Assembly: GCA_008364125.1 (NCBI GenBank)
Contig: VSKZ01000004.1
Location: 1-35,487 of the forward strand
From: Candidatus Thioglobus sp.
GTDB lineage: Bacteria > Pseudomonadota > Gammaproteobacteria > PS1 > Pseudothioglobaceae
Reading direction: 5' to 3'
DNA length: 35,487 bases
Below the pieces are notes generated by a model. It worked only from the letters and a program-made list of their open reading frames with translations. It was not told the origin of the DNA and made no database searches. Shown here one piece after another: positions 24,543-34,801 of this stretch. The position numbers were made by a program, and so were the translations under genes. Positions within the stretch are counted from its first letter, which is position 1, and every line of letters starts with the position of its first letter.

Positions 24543-25715
24543 TTATTTTCCTCCTTTAAGGTTTTGTGATTTGATACTGAACGCCACGCCCAGCCAAATT
24601 ATTGTTGTAAATGTGGTGAATAAGAATACACTATTTAAATCAAAAGTGTGATAAATCCAACCGCCGGCCACCCCGCCAACAAATGCACCAAGAAATTGCG
24701 AGGTGGAATATACGCCCATTGCCAAGCCGCGTTTATCAGCGCTGGCAACCCTTGATATCAGCGATGGTAGCATTGCTTCTATCGCATTGAAGGCAATAAA
24801 AAATAAGGCCATTATAGCTAAAAATGTTGCGTAATTTAGTGTTGTTTTATAAAACAAAAATTGGCTACTTAGCATCATTAAAATGGCAAAAATAATCATA
24901 GTTTTGTGTTTTTTAAATTTCTCAGCAGCGATGATAATCGGCAACATTCCTACAAATGAAAGCAATATCACTGGCAAATAAACACTCCAATTATCGCTCA
25001 AATCAGGCAGAATAATTTTGTTTTCCACCAGCAGTAAAGGCATGACAATAAAAGCGCAAGTTAAAATCAGATGTAGGGTGAAAACGCTAAAATCAAGTTT
25101 GAGTAATTTTGCATTTAGCACTTGTTTAAAACTTGCCGCAGATAGCGAATATTGCACTTGTGGCTTGATGTGTGGCAAAGTGGCAACAGTTATCATTGCC
25201 ACAATAGACAAGCCTGCAATCACCCAAAAAAGCCCTGACAGCCCGAGATTAACAGCAATTATCGGCCCAATAAGCAGCGATAATACAAAAGCTACGCCGA
25301 TTTGCATACCAACAAAAGCATTGGCTTTAGCACGCTGCTGGACGCTCACAAAATCTGCCAAAAAAGCCATCAGCACCGCAGAAATAGCGCCACTGCCTTG
25401 TATGGCTCTGCCGATAAGGACATAAATAATATCGTTTGAATTTGCTGCCAGCACGCTGCCGATAAAGAAAAGCACCAGTCCAATAATAAGCAAAGGTTTG
25501 CGCCCGTGTTGGTCAGATAAATAGCCAAAAGGAATCTGCAATAGTGCTTGGGTTAATCCATAAATGCCGATAGTCAATCCAATTAAATAGGGCGTAGCGT
25601 TGGAATATTGCTGGGCATATACAGAAAAAACCGGAAATATCATAAACAGACCAAGCAATCTGCTTGCCATAATGGAGGATATTTTAAATGCAAAAATGCG
25701 CTCTTGCTTGTTCAT
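24543..25715 (-). CDS. Major facilitator superfamily transporter
   Basis: A 390-residue inner-membrane protein with about 12 hydrophobic segments. The loop between helices 2 and 3 has the MFS motif A form [14 protein letters not shown] (about 63-76); the helix 4-5 region follows with [20 protein letters not shown] (about 108-127). This pattern fits 12-TM drug:H+ antiporter-like or sugar-efflux-like MFS members (YajR-like). The substrate is unknown. It lies between bamD (13 nt upstream) and ssb (1 nt downstream) in one operon; its last codons contain the ssb SD. Confidence 0.9.
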   Translation of the reverse strand: MNKQERIFAFKISSIMASRLLGLFMIFPVFSVYAQQYSNATPYLIGLTIGIYGLTQALLQIPFGYLSDQHGRKPLLIIGLVLFFIGSVLAANSNDIIYVLIGRAIQGSGAISAVLMAFLADFVSVQQRAKANAFVGMQIGVAFVLSLLIGPIIAVNLGLSGLFWVIAGLSIVAMITVATLPHIKPQVQYSLSAASFKQVLNAKLLKLDFSVFTLHLILTCAFIVMPLLLVENKIILPDLSDNWSVYLPVILLSFVGMLPIIIAAEKFKKHKTMIIFAILMMLSSQFLFYKTTLNYATFLAIMALFFIAFNAIEAMLPSLISRVASADKRGLAMGVYSTSQFLGAFVGGVAGGWIYHTFDLNSVFLFTTFTTIIWLGVAFSIKSQNLKGGK

Positions 25716-25728
25716 CGCAAAATTGGCG

Positions 25729-26496
25729 TTAGTTTAGAGTGTAATGTGGCTGATAAGTTGGATAGCTATTTTTTAATACTCGGCGCGTATCTTTGCTTAA
25801 TTTTTGCATACTTACAATATCGTAATTATGTGCCATTAAATGCAGTGCTGCTGGGACAGATGGCGTGTTTGGAAAATTGCTGATGATGTATTTAGCACGG
25901 TTGATAGCAGCAATATTTGCCCCTCTTTTAGTATAATAAATTGATACAAATAACTCGTGGCGAGCAAGAATATTGCGCAAAATAACCAGCCGAGTTTTTG
26001 CCTCTTCGCTGTATTCGCTGTCGGGAAATTTGCCAATTAGTGCTAAATAATAATTGAAAGCATCACGCACAGAATCAATATCTCGCTGGGCGTTGTCGGT
26101 CAGATAGCCGTCTAAAAAAGAACGCGATTTGTCTTCTGAAATAACGCCACGAAAATAATAAGCATAAGGGGTTGAAAAATGCTGAGGATAAAGTTTAATA
26201 TAATCGTTTAAACGCAAAATCGCAGAATCATATTCATTATTTTTATATAATTCGTAAGCCACTTCCAGCTTGGCTTGCAAGGCATATTTTGAGCTGGGAT
26301 AAGCCGCTTGCAACTGCTCGTATAACTCAATTGCATCATCAGTAGAACCCGATTTAGCGTAATCTTTTGCCTGATTAAAAAAAGTCTTTGGCGACCAGCC
26401 TTTGGTGATGTATTCCCTTTTTTCATCATTTGAGCAAGCACCAAGCGTAAACGCTAAAATAGTTAAAGTGGCTATTAGTTTGACTGTGTTTTTCAT
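25729..26496 (-). CDS. bamD: Outer membrane assembly lipoprotein BamD
   Basis: Essential lipoprotein of the BAM complex that inserts beta-barrel proteins in the outer membrane. The 255-residue precursor has a lipoprotein signal (TLGAC, lipidated C21) and TPR-like helical repeats matching BamD: AKDYAKSGSTDDAIELYEQL, YPSSKYALQAKLEVAYELYKNNEYDSAILRLNDYIKLYPQH, AYYFRGV, then FPDSEYSEEAKTRLVILRNILARHEL. Length is near E. coli BamD (245). It is first of bamD-MFS-ssb and divergent from spoT with a 96-bp gap. Confidence 0.95.
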   Translation of the reverse strand: MKNTVKLIATLTILAFTLGACSNDEKREYITKGWSPKTFFNQAKDYAKSGSTDDAIELYEQLQAAYPSSKYALQAKLEVAYELYKNNEYDSAILRLNDYIKLYPQHFSTPYAYYFRGVISEDKSRSFLDGYLTDNAQRDIDSVRDAFNYYLALIGKFPDSEYSEEAKTRLVILRNILARHELFVSIYYTKRGANIAAINRAKYIISNFPNTPSVPAALHLMAHNYDIVSMQKLSKDTRRVLKNSYPTYQPHYTLN

Positions 26497-26532
26497 ATAA
26501 ATTAAGAAGATTATTTATAAATAAATGAAAAT

Positions 26533-26559
26533 ATTATACTGTTGTAACGGTATTATAAT
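26533..26559. promoter_or_regulatory. Divergent -10 boxes between bamD and spoT
   Basis: TATAAT reads on the plus strand at 26554-26559 (toward spoT) and on the minus strand at 26538-26533 (toward bamD). Neither has a good -35 hexamer at the usual spacing. The placement suits leaders of about 25-35 nt for both genes. Confidence 0.4.
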
Positions 26560-26592
26560 TATCTAATTATCCTTAACAATAAAATTATTAAA

Positions 26593-28722
26593 ATGAGTTC
26601 AAACAGTGGCAGAATTCTAATCAGCGAACTATGCGAAGTGCTGGAAACTTATATGTCAAAATCGCAGGTTGAAAGCGTCTATCAAGCTTATATAATAGCT
26701 GCCACAGCGCACGATGGGCAATATCGCCGCTCGGGTGAAGCCTATGTATTTCATCCGATAAATGTGGCAATGATTTTGGCAAAACTCAAGCTTGATTGCT
26801 ATTGCATTATTGCCGCATTATTGCACGATTGCATTGAAGATACCACTATCACCTTTGAAAATATTGCCAAAGATTTTGGCGAAGAAGTGGCACATATTGT
26901 CCAAGGAGTGTCTAAACTCACAGGCTTAGAATTCAACTCAAATATTGACCAACAGGCGCAAAATTTCAGAAAATTGTTCTTGGCAATGAGCACTGATATG
27001 CGCGTGATGATGATAAAATTAGCGGATCGGTTGCACAATATGCGCACTCTTGACTCTGTTAGTCGGAAAAAACAATTGCGAATTGCCAAAGAAACTGCCG
27101 AAATCCACGCCCCAATTGCCCGCAGGTTAGGGCTAAATAACATCAAAATAGAGATGGAAGGGCTATGCTTCAAATTCATCCATCCATATCGCCATAGGGT
27201 TTTAACTCGCCAAATCGACAAGCGTTACGGCAATCTAAAAGAAGTCATCGAGCAAATTCAACAGTCCATAAAACAGCGCCTCGGACAAGAAGGTCTGGGC
27301 AAAACCCAAATCAGCGGACGCAAAAAAGCTACATACAGCATCTACAAAAAAATGAAAACCAAGCACCTAAAATTTGCAGAAGTGCTTGATAAGTATGCTT
27401 TCAGAGTGATTGTGGACGATGTGTCAGAATGCTATTTAGCGCTGGGAATTATCCACAATTTATACAAACCATTGCCGGGCAAATTCAAAGACTATATCGC
27501 CTTGCCAAAAGTCAATGGTTATCAGTCTTTACACACGATTTTGTTCGGTCCAAACAAGGTTTTTATTGAAGTTCAACTGCGTTCAAAAGAGATGCATTTT
27601 GTCTCTGAATATGGAATCGCTGCGCATTGGCATTATAAAAACAAATCTGGCAACTCCAAAGACCTTGCCAATAACTGGCTCGGCTCTCTGCTTGATATTC
27701 AGGAAAACTCCGGCACCTCGATTGAATTTTTGGAAGAAACCAAAATTGACCTGTTTCCGTCAACAGTATTCGTTTTCACTCCAAATGGCGAAATTGTGCA
27801 ATTGCCACACCGCGCCACAGTGCTGGATTTTGCCTATGCTATTCATACCAAAGTCGGCAATCACACACTTAAAGCCAAGGTTGATAAAGTCAACACCAGC
27901 CTCGACAAACGGCTAAAAAACGGGCAAACTATTGAAATCATAACCGATAAAAATGCCAAGCCACAGCCAGATTGGCTCAAAATGACCGTAACCGCAAAAG
28001 CCAAAACCTCAATCAAATCCAAACTTAAAAAAAGTAGCACAGAAGAGCTGATACAACTGGGAGAATACCTATTAAACAACGCTTTAAGATACCAAGGAGA
28101 TGGCAAACCAATTAGCGAAAAAAGATGGCAAAACTGCATAACTGAGCTCAAATGCGACTCTATGTCCGACCTTCACATCAAAATTGCCATATCAGAAATA
28201 CTCATATCTTTTGTGCTCAGCAAGTTGCAAATCAAATCCACAACTGCCAACGCAGGAAGCATCAGCATCAAAGGCACAAAAGGCACAAAAGGTAATCCAG
28301 TTAGTTTTGCCAGATGCTGCTATCCAATCATTGGCGACAAAATATTCGGCATTATCACTAACAGCAAAGGTATGGTGCTACACCGTGCCAATTGCGGCAA
28401 TTTGCAGCATGCCAAACAAAAAGGCGAACAGTGGTTAAAAGTGGATTTACAAGCTGCTGATGATGATGAGTTTGAAGTGGAAGTTTATGTGGAAATAGAA
28501 AACCGCCGCGGCATATTAGCATCAATTGCCAACGCCATTGCCAAGATAAACATCAACATTGAAAACATCCAAGTAGAAGAACAAAACAACACAATGCGAG
28601 GGATATATTTAGTAATCATCGTGCCAAATATCGCCAAACTTGACGAAGTAATGTATGCCATCAAAAACACCGAATTTGTGCATTCCGTCAAACGCAATAG
28701 CGCTAGCAGAAAGTCTTTTTAA
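26593..28722 (+). CDS. spoT: Bifunctional (p)ppGpp synthetase/hydrolase SpoT
   Basis: Long RelA/SpoT homologue controlling the stringent response. The 709-residue protein has the HD hydrolase domain with H78-D79 and E82-D83 (LLHDCIEDT), intact as in SpoT and unlike RelA; the synthetase domain with SGRKKATYSIYKKM (241-254), FRVIVDD (270-276) and NGYQSLHT (308-315); a TGS domain (about 391-452); a conserved CCYP zinc-finger-like segment (RCCYPIIGDKIFGI); and a C-terminal ACT domain (about 635-705). Length matches SpoT (702 in E. coli). No relA is seen here, and the usual rpoZ neighbour is absent. No SD is visible. Confidence 0.95.
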   Translation: MSSNSGRILISELCEVLETYMSKSQVESVYQAYIIAATAHDGQYRRSGEAYVFHPINVAMILAKLKLDCYCIIAALLHDCIEDTTITFENIAKDFGEEVAHIVQGVSKLTGLEFNSNIDQQAQNFRKLFLAMSTDMRVMMIKLADRLHNMRTLDSVSRKKQLRIAKETAEIHAPIARRLGLNNIKIEMEGLCFKFIHPYRHRVLTRQIDKRYGNLKEVIEQIQQSIKQRLGQEGLGKTQISGRKKATYSIYKKMKTKHLKFAEVLDKYAFRVIVDDVSECYLALGIIHNLYKPLPGKFKDYIALPKVNGYQSLHTILFGPNKVFIEVQLRSKEMHFVSEYGIAAHWHYKNKSGNSKDLANNWLGSLLDIQENSGTSIEFLEETKIDLFPSTVFVFTPNGEIVQLPHRATVLDFAYAIHTKVGNHTLKAKVDKVNTSLDKRLKNGQTIEIITDKNAKPQPDWLKMTVTAKAKTSIKSKLKKSSTEELIQLGEYLLNNALRYQGDGKPISEKRWQNCITELKCDSMSDLHIKIAISEILISFVLSKLQIKSTTANAGSISIKGTKGTKGNPVSFARCCYPIIGDKIFGIITNSKGMVLHRANCGNLQHAKQKGEQWLKVDLQAADDDEFEVEVYVEIENRRGILASIANAIAKININIENIQVEEQNNTMRGIYLVIIVPNIAKLDEVMYAIKNTEFVHSVKRNSASRKSF

Positions 28723-28778
28723 ATAATCAAGCAGAGCTTAAAGTAGGATTTTAAAATTACCAAATGGGTGAAAAACGG

Positions 28779-30629
28779 CTATTTAATCAGCTTATTCATC
28801 CGTTTGATAAACTCAGCAGGCTCTTTGAGCTGTCCGCCTTCACTGAGAACAGCTTGGTCGAAAAGCACATTGACGATGTCTTTGTTGATTTTGGTTTTGA
28901 GTTTTTTTACTAATGGATGGTTTGGATTGATTTCCAAAATCGGCTTGGTATCAGGCACATCTTGACCGAGCGATTTCATAATGCGCTCCATATTACCGCC
29001 CATTTCGTTTTCATCAGCAACGAGGCAAGACGGCGATTCGCTCAGGCGTTTGGAAATTTTGACTTCTTTGACTTGATTTGCAAGAATTTTTTGCATTTTT
29101 TCCACCACTTTATCAAAATCTTTGGCAGTTTTTTCTTTTTCTTTTTTGTCTTCTTTGGAATCTAAATCCTCTAAATCGCCTTTAGCAACTGATTTAAGAG
29201 GGATGCCATCAAATTCGCCAAAGTTGCTAACCATCCATTCATCAACTCTGTCAGAAAGCAGCAAAACCTCAATATCTTTTTGGTTAAAAACCTCCAAATG
29301 TGGCGAGCCTTTTGCGGCTTCGTAAGTTTCAGCGGTGATGTAATAAATGGCTTTTTGCTCTTTTTGCATACTTTTGACATAACATTCAAGAGTGGCAGTT
29401 TGCTTGCTATCAACACTTTTATTGGTGACAAAACGCAGCAATTTGGCGATTTTGTCTTTGTTGGCAAAATCTTCCACAACGCCTTCTTTCATTACCATAC
29501 CAAATTCTTGCCAGAAAGTTGCGTATTTTTCTGGCTGATTTTTTGCCATTTTTTCCAACTCTTTTAAAATGCGACTGACAGAGGCTTTGCGAATGGTATC
29601 AACGACTTTATTGCCTTGCAAAATCTCGCGAGAAACATTTAGCGACAAGTCCGCAGTGTCAATCACGCCTTTGATAAAACGCAAATAAAGCGGCATCAAC
29701 TCTTCGTTATTTTCCATAATAAAAACGCGTTTAGCATATAGTTTTATGCCGCCTTTGCGCTTTGGTTCCCACATATCAAACGGCGCTTTTGTAGGAATAT
29801 AGAGTAAGGAAGTGTAATTTATATTGCCCTCAACTTTGTTGTGTAATTGCGTAAGCGGGGCTTCTAAATCAAAGGTCATAGACTTGTAAAACTCATCATA
29901 ATCTTTTTGTTTGAGCGCACTTTTATCCTGTGCCCAGAAGGCGTTTGCTTTGTTGACAGCCTCATATTCAATTTGTTTTTCATCCTCTGAATGTTTGAGC
30001 ATCATAATCGGCACGGTGATATGGTCGGAATATTTGCTGATAATGCCACGCAAACGATGCTCTTCTAAAAACTCTAATTCTGAATCTTTGATATGCAAAG
30101 TAATTGAGGTGCCAAAATCGGGGCAATCAACTTTTTCAATTGAATATTTGCCCTTGCCAGCGGAGATCCATTTTGTGCCTTTTTTGCCTTTACTGCCAGC
30201 CTTTCTGCTGATTAGCGTAACTTTGTCAGCAACGATAAATGCTGAGTAAAAACCCACACCAAATTGACCAATAAGATTGGTGTCTTGTGCTTGTTTTTTA
30301 TCCATACTTTGCAAGAATTTTTTAGTGCCAGAATTGGCAATAGTGCCGATATTTTTATTGATCTCAGACTCGTTCATACCGATGCCATTGTCAGTGATAG
30401 TAATGGTTTTTTGCTCTTTATCAATACTGACATAAACCGCTAAATCCTGCTTGCCTTCAACCATTTTGTCGTTTGCAAGTGATTCAAATTTGAGCTTGTC
30501 AATCGCATCAGAGGCATTGGAAATCAACTCACGCAAGAAAATTTCTTTGTTTGAATACAAAGAATGAATCATCAAATCCAATAATTGCGAAACCTCTGTT
30601 TGAAAAGTATGTGTTTGTTTTTCTGCCAT
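28779..30629 (-). CDS. htpG: Molecular chaperone HtpG (Hsp90)
   Basis: Cytosolic Hsp90 homologue. From the ATG at 30629 the protein has 616 residues: MAEKQTHTFQTEVSQLLDLMIHSLYSNKEIFLRELISNASDAIDKL, the GHKL ATPase motifs DNGIGM and GQFGVGFYSAFIV, a middle domain with LYAKRVFIM and a catalytic-loop Arg (SREILQGN), a Lys-rich linker around 500, and the C-terminal dimerisation domain. The start has AGGA 7 nt upstream; the longer frame to 30698 would run through the promoter and into xerC. It is convergent with spoT. Confidence 0.97.
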   Translation of the reverse strand: MAEKQTHTFQTEVSQLLDLMIHSLYSNKEIFLRELISNASDAIDKLKFESLANDKMVEGKQDLAVYVSIDKEQKTITITDNGIGMNESEINKNIGTIANSGTKKFLQSMDKKQAQDTNLIGQFGVGFYSAFIVADKVTLISRKAGSKGKKGTKWISAGKGKYSIEKVDCPDFGTSITLHIKDSELEFLEEHRLRGIISKYSDHITVPIMMLKHSEDEKQIEYEAVNKANAFWAQDKSALKQKDYDEFYKSMTFDLEAPLTQLHNKVEGNINYTSLLYIPTKAPFDMWEPKRKGGIKLYAKRVFIMENNEELMPLYLRFIKGVIDTADLSLNVSREILQGNKVVDTIRKASVSRILKELEKMAKNQPEKYATFWQEFGMVMKEGVVEDFANKDKIAKLLRFVTNKSVDSKQTATLECYVKSMQKEQKAIYYITAETYEAAKGSPHLEVFNQKDIEVLLLSDRVDEWMVSNFGEFDGIPLKSVAKGDLEDLDSKEDKKEKEKTAKDFDKVVEKMQKILANQVKEVKISKRLSESPSCLVADENEMGGNMERIMKSLGQDVPDTKPILEINPNHPLVKKLKTKINKDIVNVLFDQAVLSEGGQLKEPAEFIKRMNKLIK

Positions 30630-30661
30630 GATATTTCCTAAGTTGTGCGTAAAATGAGTTA

Positions 30662-30687
30662 ATATAGCCAGAATATAAAAATTCAAG
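30662..30687 (-). promoter_or_regulatory. Candidate heat-shock (sigma32-like) promoter of htpG
   Basis: On the minus strand, CTTGAA (30687-30682) is a perfect sigma32 -35 core, followed after 12 nt by GGCTATAT (30669-30662), a partial match to CCCCATNT. This is at a suitable distance from the htpG ATG at 30629. It nearly abuts the xerC start codon at 30693. Confidence 0.4.
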
Positions 30688-30692
30688 TGATT

Positions 30693-31571
30693 ATGCAAAA
30701 AAATATTGATAATTTTATTTCCTATCTTGAAATTGAACGAAATTATGCGCTAAACACTCGGCGAGCTTACAATAGAGATTTGCAACAATTGCTCAGGTTT
30801 TTGCAGCAGCAGAATATTAATAGTCTATCAACAGTCAGCCCAGAACAGCTCAAAACTACGATAATGAATCTGCGTAGTCGCGGCAGTAACGCTCGCAGTA
30901 TCAGCCGCTATTTGTCTGCTGTGCGTGGGTTTTTTGCTTATTTATTTAATCATAACGCCATCAGCAATAATCCGGCACTTGGCTTGAAAGCGCCTAAAAT
31001 AGAGCAAAATCTACCAAAAATTATTAGTTATGAGCAAATAGCATTATTGCTAAAACCAAGAGCGCAAACGCCATCAGAGCTGCGAGATGTCGCTATTTTA
31101 GAGGTGATTTATGCTTGCGGACTTCGGGTATCGGAATTGACATCTCTTGACATAAATTCCATTGATAAACAGCAAGGTTTTTTGCAAATTGTGGGCAAGG
31201 GCGGGAAAATGCGCCACACCCCAATCGGCAAATTTGCCCAACAGGCAATTAGCAACTATTTGCAAAAAATTGGCAGCAATCAAGGGGCTTTATTTTTAAA
31301 CCAAAAAGGCAACAGAATTAGCACCAGAGCGATTGAATTAATGATTAAAAAACGCGCACTTGAAATCGGCATCAAAATCAGTGTTTATCCACATATGCTA
31401 CGCCATGCCGCCGCTACGCATTTTTTACAATCCAGCCACGACCTGCGTTCTGTGCAAGAATTTTTAGGCCACAAAAGCATAAAATCCACCCAAACTTACA
31501 CCCATTTAGATTTTTTAGAATTATCAAAAGTATATGACCAATGCCATCCCAGAGCCAAAAAACTAAGATGA
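30693..31571 (+). CDS. xerC: Site-specific tyrosine recombinase XerC
   Basis: Resolves chromosome dimers at dif with XerD. From the ATG at 30693 it has 292 residues: an N-terminal SAM-like DNA-binding domain (about 1-85) and the catalytic domain with R145 (GLRVSELT), K169, H234 and R237 (HMLRH), H260 (GHKS) and nucleophile Y269 (QTYTHLDF). The ending YTHLDFLELSKVYDQCHPRAKK is typical of XerC rather than XerD. A GTG two codons upstream is also possible. The stop overlaps the tsaC start (ATGA). Confidence 0.93.
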   Translation: MQKNIDNFISYLEIERNYALNTRRAYNRDLQQLLRFLQQQNINSLSTVSPEQLKTTIMNLRSRGSNARSISRYLSAVRGFFAYLFNHNAISNNPALGLKAPKIEQNLPKIISYEQIALLLKPRAQTPSELRDVAILEVIYACGLRVSELTSLDINSIDKQQGFLQIVGKGGKMRHTPIGKFAQQAISNYLQKIGSNQGALFLNQKGNRISTRAIELMIKKRALEIGIKISVYPHMLRHAAATHFLQSSHDLRSVQEFLGHKSIKSTQTYTHLDFLELSKVYDQCHPRAKKLR

Positions 31572-32116
31572 ATTTTCAGACGCGATTCGCCAGCAAAATT
31601 CTTAATTCTGGCGGGGTGATTAGCCTGCCAACGGACACTATTTACGGGCTGAGTTGCTTGCCTGATTATCAACATTCTATCGAAAAAATGCTACTATTAA
31701 AACGCAGAAATACGGCAAGGGGGCTGATTTTGCTCGCCAGTGATATTGGTTTACTAATGCCGTATGTGCAAGATGCCGATTTGCTGGCAAAAATACAGCC
31801 GCAAAAACGCCCAACCACTTATTTACTCAAAGCGAAAACCACAGTATCAACGCTAATTAGAGGCGATTTTGACACTGTTGCGATACGCCTTACGGACAAT
31901 TTGTTGATTGCTGATTTGTGCAAAAAATGCAATAGTGCGCTGCTTTCTACCAGCGCCAATATCAGCGGTAAACCTACTGCTAACAGCGTTTTGCAACTAA
32001 ATGTCAGTTTCAGGCAACAATTGGATTTTATTCTCAGCCCAAACATCGCAAATAAACAGGATAATGCCCAACCATCACAAATTATTGATATGGCAACAGG
32101 AAAAAAAATACGATGA
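31568..32116 (+). CDS. tsaC: Threonylcarbamoyl-AMP synthase TsaC
   Basis: YrdC/Sua5-type enzyme that makes threonylcarbamoyl-AMP for the t6A modification of ANN-decoding tRNAs. The 182-residue protein has [16 protein letters not shown] (about 15-30), the Lys/Arg motif [13 protein letters not shown], the PTTYLLKA strand, and [11 protein letters not shown]. It is the short TsaC form with no Sua5 domain (E. coli 190). The ATG at 31568 overlaps the xerC stop, so I reject the longer frame to 31541. Its own stop overlaps the hemF start by 4 nt. Confidence 0.94.
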   Translation: MNFQTRFASKILNSGGVISLPTDTIYGLSCLPDYQHSIEKMLLLKRRNTARGLILLASDIGLLMPYVQDADLLAKIQPQKRPTTYLLKAKTTVSTLIRGDFDTVAIRLTDNLLIADLCKKCNSALLSTSANISGKPTANSVLQLNVSFRQQLDFILSPNIANKQDNAQPSQIIDMATGKKIR

Positions 32117-33027
32117 TTGAACAAGTTAAAAGCTATTTACTCAGTTTGCAAGCCGATATTTGCCGCCAGTTAGAAGCCGTTGATGGCAAAGAGGTTTTCG
32201 TTAAAGACAAGTGGGAAAAGGGTGCTGGAAAAGGCGATGGGCTGAGTATGGTTTTGACAAATGGAGCAGTTTTTGAACAAGCTGGAGTTAATTATTCCAT
32301 TGTTTATGGTGAAGATATGCCTGCCTCTGCCACCTCGTTGCGCCCCGAGCTGGCAGGGCGCAGTTTTACTGCTTTGGGCGTGTCTTTGGTAATTCATCCA
32401 CGCAATCCTTTTGTGCCAACTTCGCATGCAAATGTGCGTTTTTTTATTGCACAAAAATCCGGCGAAGAACCGATTTGGTGGTTTGGCGGCGGCTTTGATT
32501 TGACCCCATATTACGGCTTTGATGAAGACTGCATCGCTTGGCATCAAAGCGCCAAAGAAGCCTGTGCGCCGTTTGCTGCCGGCACTTATGCAAAATATAA
32601 AAAATGGTGCGATGATTATTTTTATCTTAAACATCGTGACGAGCAGCGCGGCATTGGCGGGCTGTTTTTTGACGATCTGAACGCAGGCGGATTTGATGAA
32701 TGTTTTGCCTTTATGCAAAGTGTTGGCAACAGTTATATCAAGGCTTACAAGCCAATTGTGCAAAAGCGTAAAAACTCAAAATACAGCGAAAACCAGCGCC
32801 AGTTTCAATTATATCGCCGTGGTCGTTATGTGGAATTTAACCTGATTTACGATCGCGGCACGCTGTTTGGCTTGCAAACTGGCGGGCGCACAGAATCTAT
32901 TCTAATGTCGCTGCCGCCTTTGGTGCGCTGGGAATATCAGTATCAGCCCGTTCCAGGTAGTGATGAGGCAAAATTGGTTGATTATTATCTAAAACCCAAG
33001 GAGTGGATTGATGCAAACAAAGATTGA
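32113..33027 (+). CDS. hemF: Oxygen-dependent coproporphyrinogen III oxidase
   Basis: Aerobic enzyme converting coproporphyrinogen III to protoporphyrinogen IX in haem synthesis. The 304-residue protein matches HemF throughout: [70 protein letters not shown], and the C-terminal [21 protein letters not shown]. Normal length (E. coli 299). Translationally linked: ATGA overlap with tsaC upstream and a 17-nt overlap with tusA downstream. Use of this form implies aerobic or microaerobic growth. Confidence 0.97.
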   Translation: MIEQVKSYLLSLQADICRQLEAVDGKEVFVKDKWEKGAGKGDGLSMVLTNGAVFEQAGVNYSIVYGEDMPASATSLRPELAGRSFTALGVSLVIHPRNPFVPTSHANVRFFIAQKSGEEPIWWFGGGFDLTPYYGFDEDCIAWHQSAKEACAPFAAGTYAKYKKWCDDYFYLKHRDEQRGIGGLFFDDLNAGGFDECFAFMQSVGNSYIKAYKPIVQKRKNSKYSENQRQFQLYRRGRYVEFNLIYDRGTLFGLQTGGRTESILMSLPPLVRWEYQYQPVPGSDEAKLVDYYLKPKEWIDANKD

Positions 33028-33235
33028 CGCCAAAAAATTGCTTTGCCCGATGCCGGTGATTCGCCTCGGTGAAATGATTGACAAAATAACCGTTGGCGAC
33101 AAAATTGAGATAATTGCCACCGACCCTGGGGTTTTATACGATATACCTGCTTGGTGCAAGGTTCACGGGCATAAAGTGCTAAAAATTGACGAAAAAAATG
33201 ATGAGATTATTTTGCTTGTAGAAAAAATAGGGTAG
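33011..33235 (+). CDS. TusA family sulfur carrier protein
   Basis: Small sulfurtransferase of the TusA/SirA/YedF family. The 74 residues from the ATG at 33011 have the CPxP motif [10 protein letters not shown] with persulfide-carrying C12, followed by the expected beta-alpha-beta pattern and [27 protein letters not shown] sits 8 nt before this ATG, within hemF, and supports it. TusA proteins pass sulfane sulfur to tRNA thiolation, Moco synthesis or, in sulfur oxidisers, the Dsr pathway. Which of these applies cannot be told; no dsr or tusBCD genes are in the window. Confidence 0.9.
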   Translation: MQTKIDAKKLLCPMPVIRLGEMIDKITVGDKIEIIATDPGVLYDIPAWCKVHGHKVLKIDEKNDEIILLVEKIG

Positions 33236-33318
33236 AATATTTTATTTTTTTGCAAAGTCGCAAATTACAAATACCAGCAACGAAGCGTATTTTTTTTAAA
33301 CCTTATAAGGAGAAAAAC

Positions 33319-34734
33319 ATGTCTGCAAAAGATGTAATGAAAATGATTAAAGAAAACGAGGTCAAATTTATTGATTTTCGTTTTACCGACACCATCGGCA
33401 AAGAGCAACATGTGAGCGTTCCGGCACACACAATCAATGCTGAAAAACTTAAAGAAGGGCAAATGTTTGATGGCTCTTCAATCGCTGGCTGGAAGCCAAT
33501 TAACGAGTCTGATATGATTATGAAACCAGACACGGAAACAGCAGTTTTAGACCCATTCACCCAAGAATCAACGCTCAATATTACCTGTGATATTATCGAA
33601 TCTAGCGACCTAAAAGGCTATGAAAAAGACCCTCGTTCAATCGCCAAAAGAGCCGAAGCTTATTTGCAAAAAACTGGCATAGCTGACACCGCTTATTTTG
33701 GCAACGAGCCAGAATTTTTTGTATTTGACAGCGTCAAATGGGACACTGGTTTTGGCTTAGGCAAAGCCTTTTACGAAATTAACTCTGAAGAAGCAGACTG
33801 GGCAAGTGGCGCTGATTTTGAAGGCGGCAACAAAGGTCACCGGCCGAGAATTAAAGGCGGATATTTTCCAGTTCCACCAGTAGATTCATTGCACGATTTG
33901 CGTGCTGAAATGTGCTTGGCAATTGAAGAAATGGGCGTTACCACCGAAGTTCACCACCACGAAGTCGGCACTGCTGGTCAATGCGAAATCGGCGCTTTGT
34001 TTAATACTTTAGTCAAAAAAGCAGACGAGACGCAAATCCTCAAATATTGTATTCACAATGTGGCAAATTTATACGGCAAAACTGCTACTTTTATGCCCAA
34101 GCCAATCGCTATTGACAACGGCAATGGTATGCATGTTCACCAGTCAATTTCCAAAAATGGCAAGAATTTGTTTGATGGAAATGAGTATGGACAATTGAGC
34201 CAAACCGCGCTTTATTACATCGGCGGCATCATCAAGCATGCTCGCGCTCTCAATGCCTTTACCAACTCTTCAACCAATTCTTACAAGCGTTTAGTGCCGG
34301 GTTTTGAAGCGCCAGAAATGCTGGCTTATTCAGCCAAAAACCGCTCCGCTGCGATTCGTATTCCTTTTGTTTCTAATCCAAAAGGTCGGCGCATTGAAGT
34401 GCGTTTCCCAGACCCAACAGCGAATCCATATTTGGCATTTTCGGCAATGTTAATGGCTGGTCTTGATGGCATCAAAAACAAGATTGATCCAGGTAAGCCG
34501 GGTGATGAAGATTTGTATGAATTGTCTGTGGCAGAAAAAGCCAAAATCCCGAAAGTCTGCGGCTCGCTTGACCAAGCTTTAGAAGCGCTGAGTGCCGACC
34601 GTGAGTTTTTGAAAGCCGGCGGCGTGTTCACCGACAATGTTATTGATTCATTTATTGAGCTAAAAATGGGAGAAGTAACCGCATTGCGCGCCTCGCCTCA
34701 ACCAGTTGAGTTTGATATGTATTACAGTTGTTAA
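33319..34734 (+). CDS. glnA: Glutamine synthetase type I
   Basis: GlnA fixes ammonium into glutamine as a dodecamer. From the ATG at 33319 the protein has 471 residues, starting [24 protein letters not shown]. It has the FDGSSIAGW loop, the EPEFFVFD metal site, the [20 protein letters not shown]-binding segment and the NRSAAIRIP Arg site. Y400 (in EDLYELS) aligns with the adenylylated Tyr of GSI-beta enzymes (LYDL in E. coli), so control by GlnE is likely. Strong SD AAGGAGA. I reject the frame start at 33250. A terminator follows, so glnA is monocistronic. I found no sigma54-type promoter in the 83-bp upstream gap. Confidence 0.98.
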   Translation: MSAKDVMKMIKENEVKFIDFRFTDTIGKEQHVSVPAHTINAEKLKEGQMFDGSSIAGWKPINESDMIMKPDTETAVLDPFTQESTLNITCDIIESSDLKGYEKDPRSIAKRAEAYLQKTGIADTAYFGNEPEFFVFDSVKWDTGFGLGKAFYEINSEEADWASGADFEGGNKGHRPRIKGGYFPVPPVDSLHDLRAEMCLAIEEMGVTTEVHHHEVGTAGQCEIGALFNTLVKKADETQILKYCIHNVANLYGKTATFMPKPIAIDNGNGMHVHQSISKNGKNLFDGNEYGQLSQTALYYIGGIIKHARALNAFTNSSTNSYKRLVPGFEAPEMLAYSAKNRSAAIRIPFVSNPKGRRIEVRFPDPTANPYLAFSAMLMAGLDGIKNKIDPGKPGDEDLYELSVAEKAKIPKVCGSLDQALEALSADREFLKAGGVFTDNVIDSFIELKMGEVTALRASPQPVEFDMYYSC

Positions 34735-34750
34735 GAAATTAGCAACTAAT

Positions 34751-34782
34751 AAAAAAGCCGTGTCATTGCACGGCTTTTTTTT
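34751..34782 (+). terminator. Rho-independent terminator after glnA
   Basis: AGCCGTG (34756-34762), six-base loop, CACGGCT (34769-34775), with A-run before and eight T after. It ends 19 nt before the bioB ATG. Confidence 0.93.
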
Positions 34783-34801
34783 GCGTAAAATAGCGAAAAT
34801 T

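Noticed and set aside
30687-31571. XerC as an integrase of a mobile element
   Set aside because: Full XerC-type ending, chromosomal operon with tsaC and hemF, no attachment repeats or phage genes nearby.
32170-32763. 197-residue frame on the minus strand
   Set aside because: Lies wholly antisense to hemF, whose protein is clearly conserved; Cys/His/Ile-rich shadow composition and no start signal.
33229-33318. Possible sigma54 (-24/-12) promoter before glnA
   Set aside because: A TTTGCA is present but no GG at the required 10-base distance upstream.
33250-33318. 23-residue N-terminal extension of glnA
   Set aside because: The ATG at 33319 has a strong SD and gives the normal GlnA N-terminus; the extension reads through the untranslated leader.
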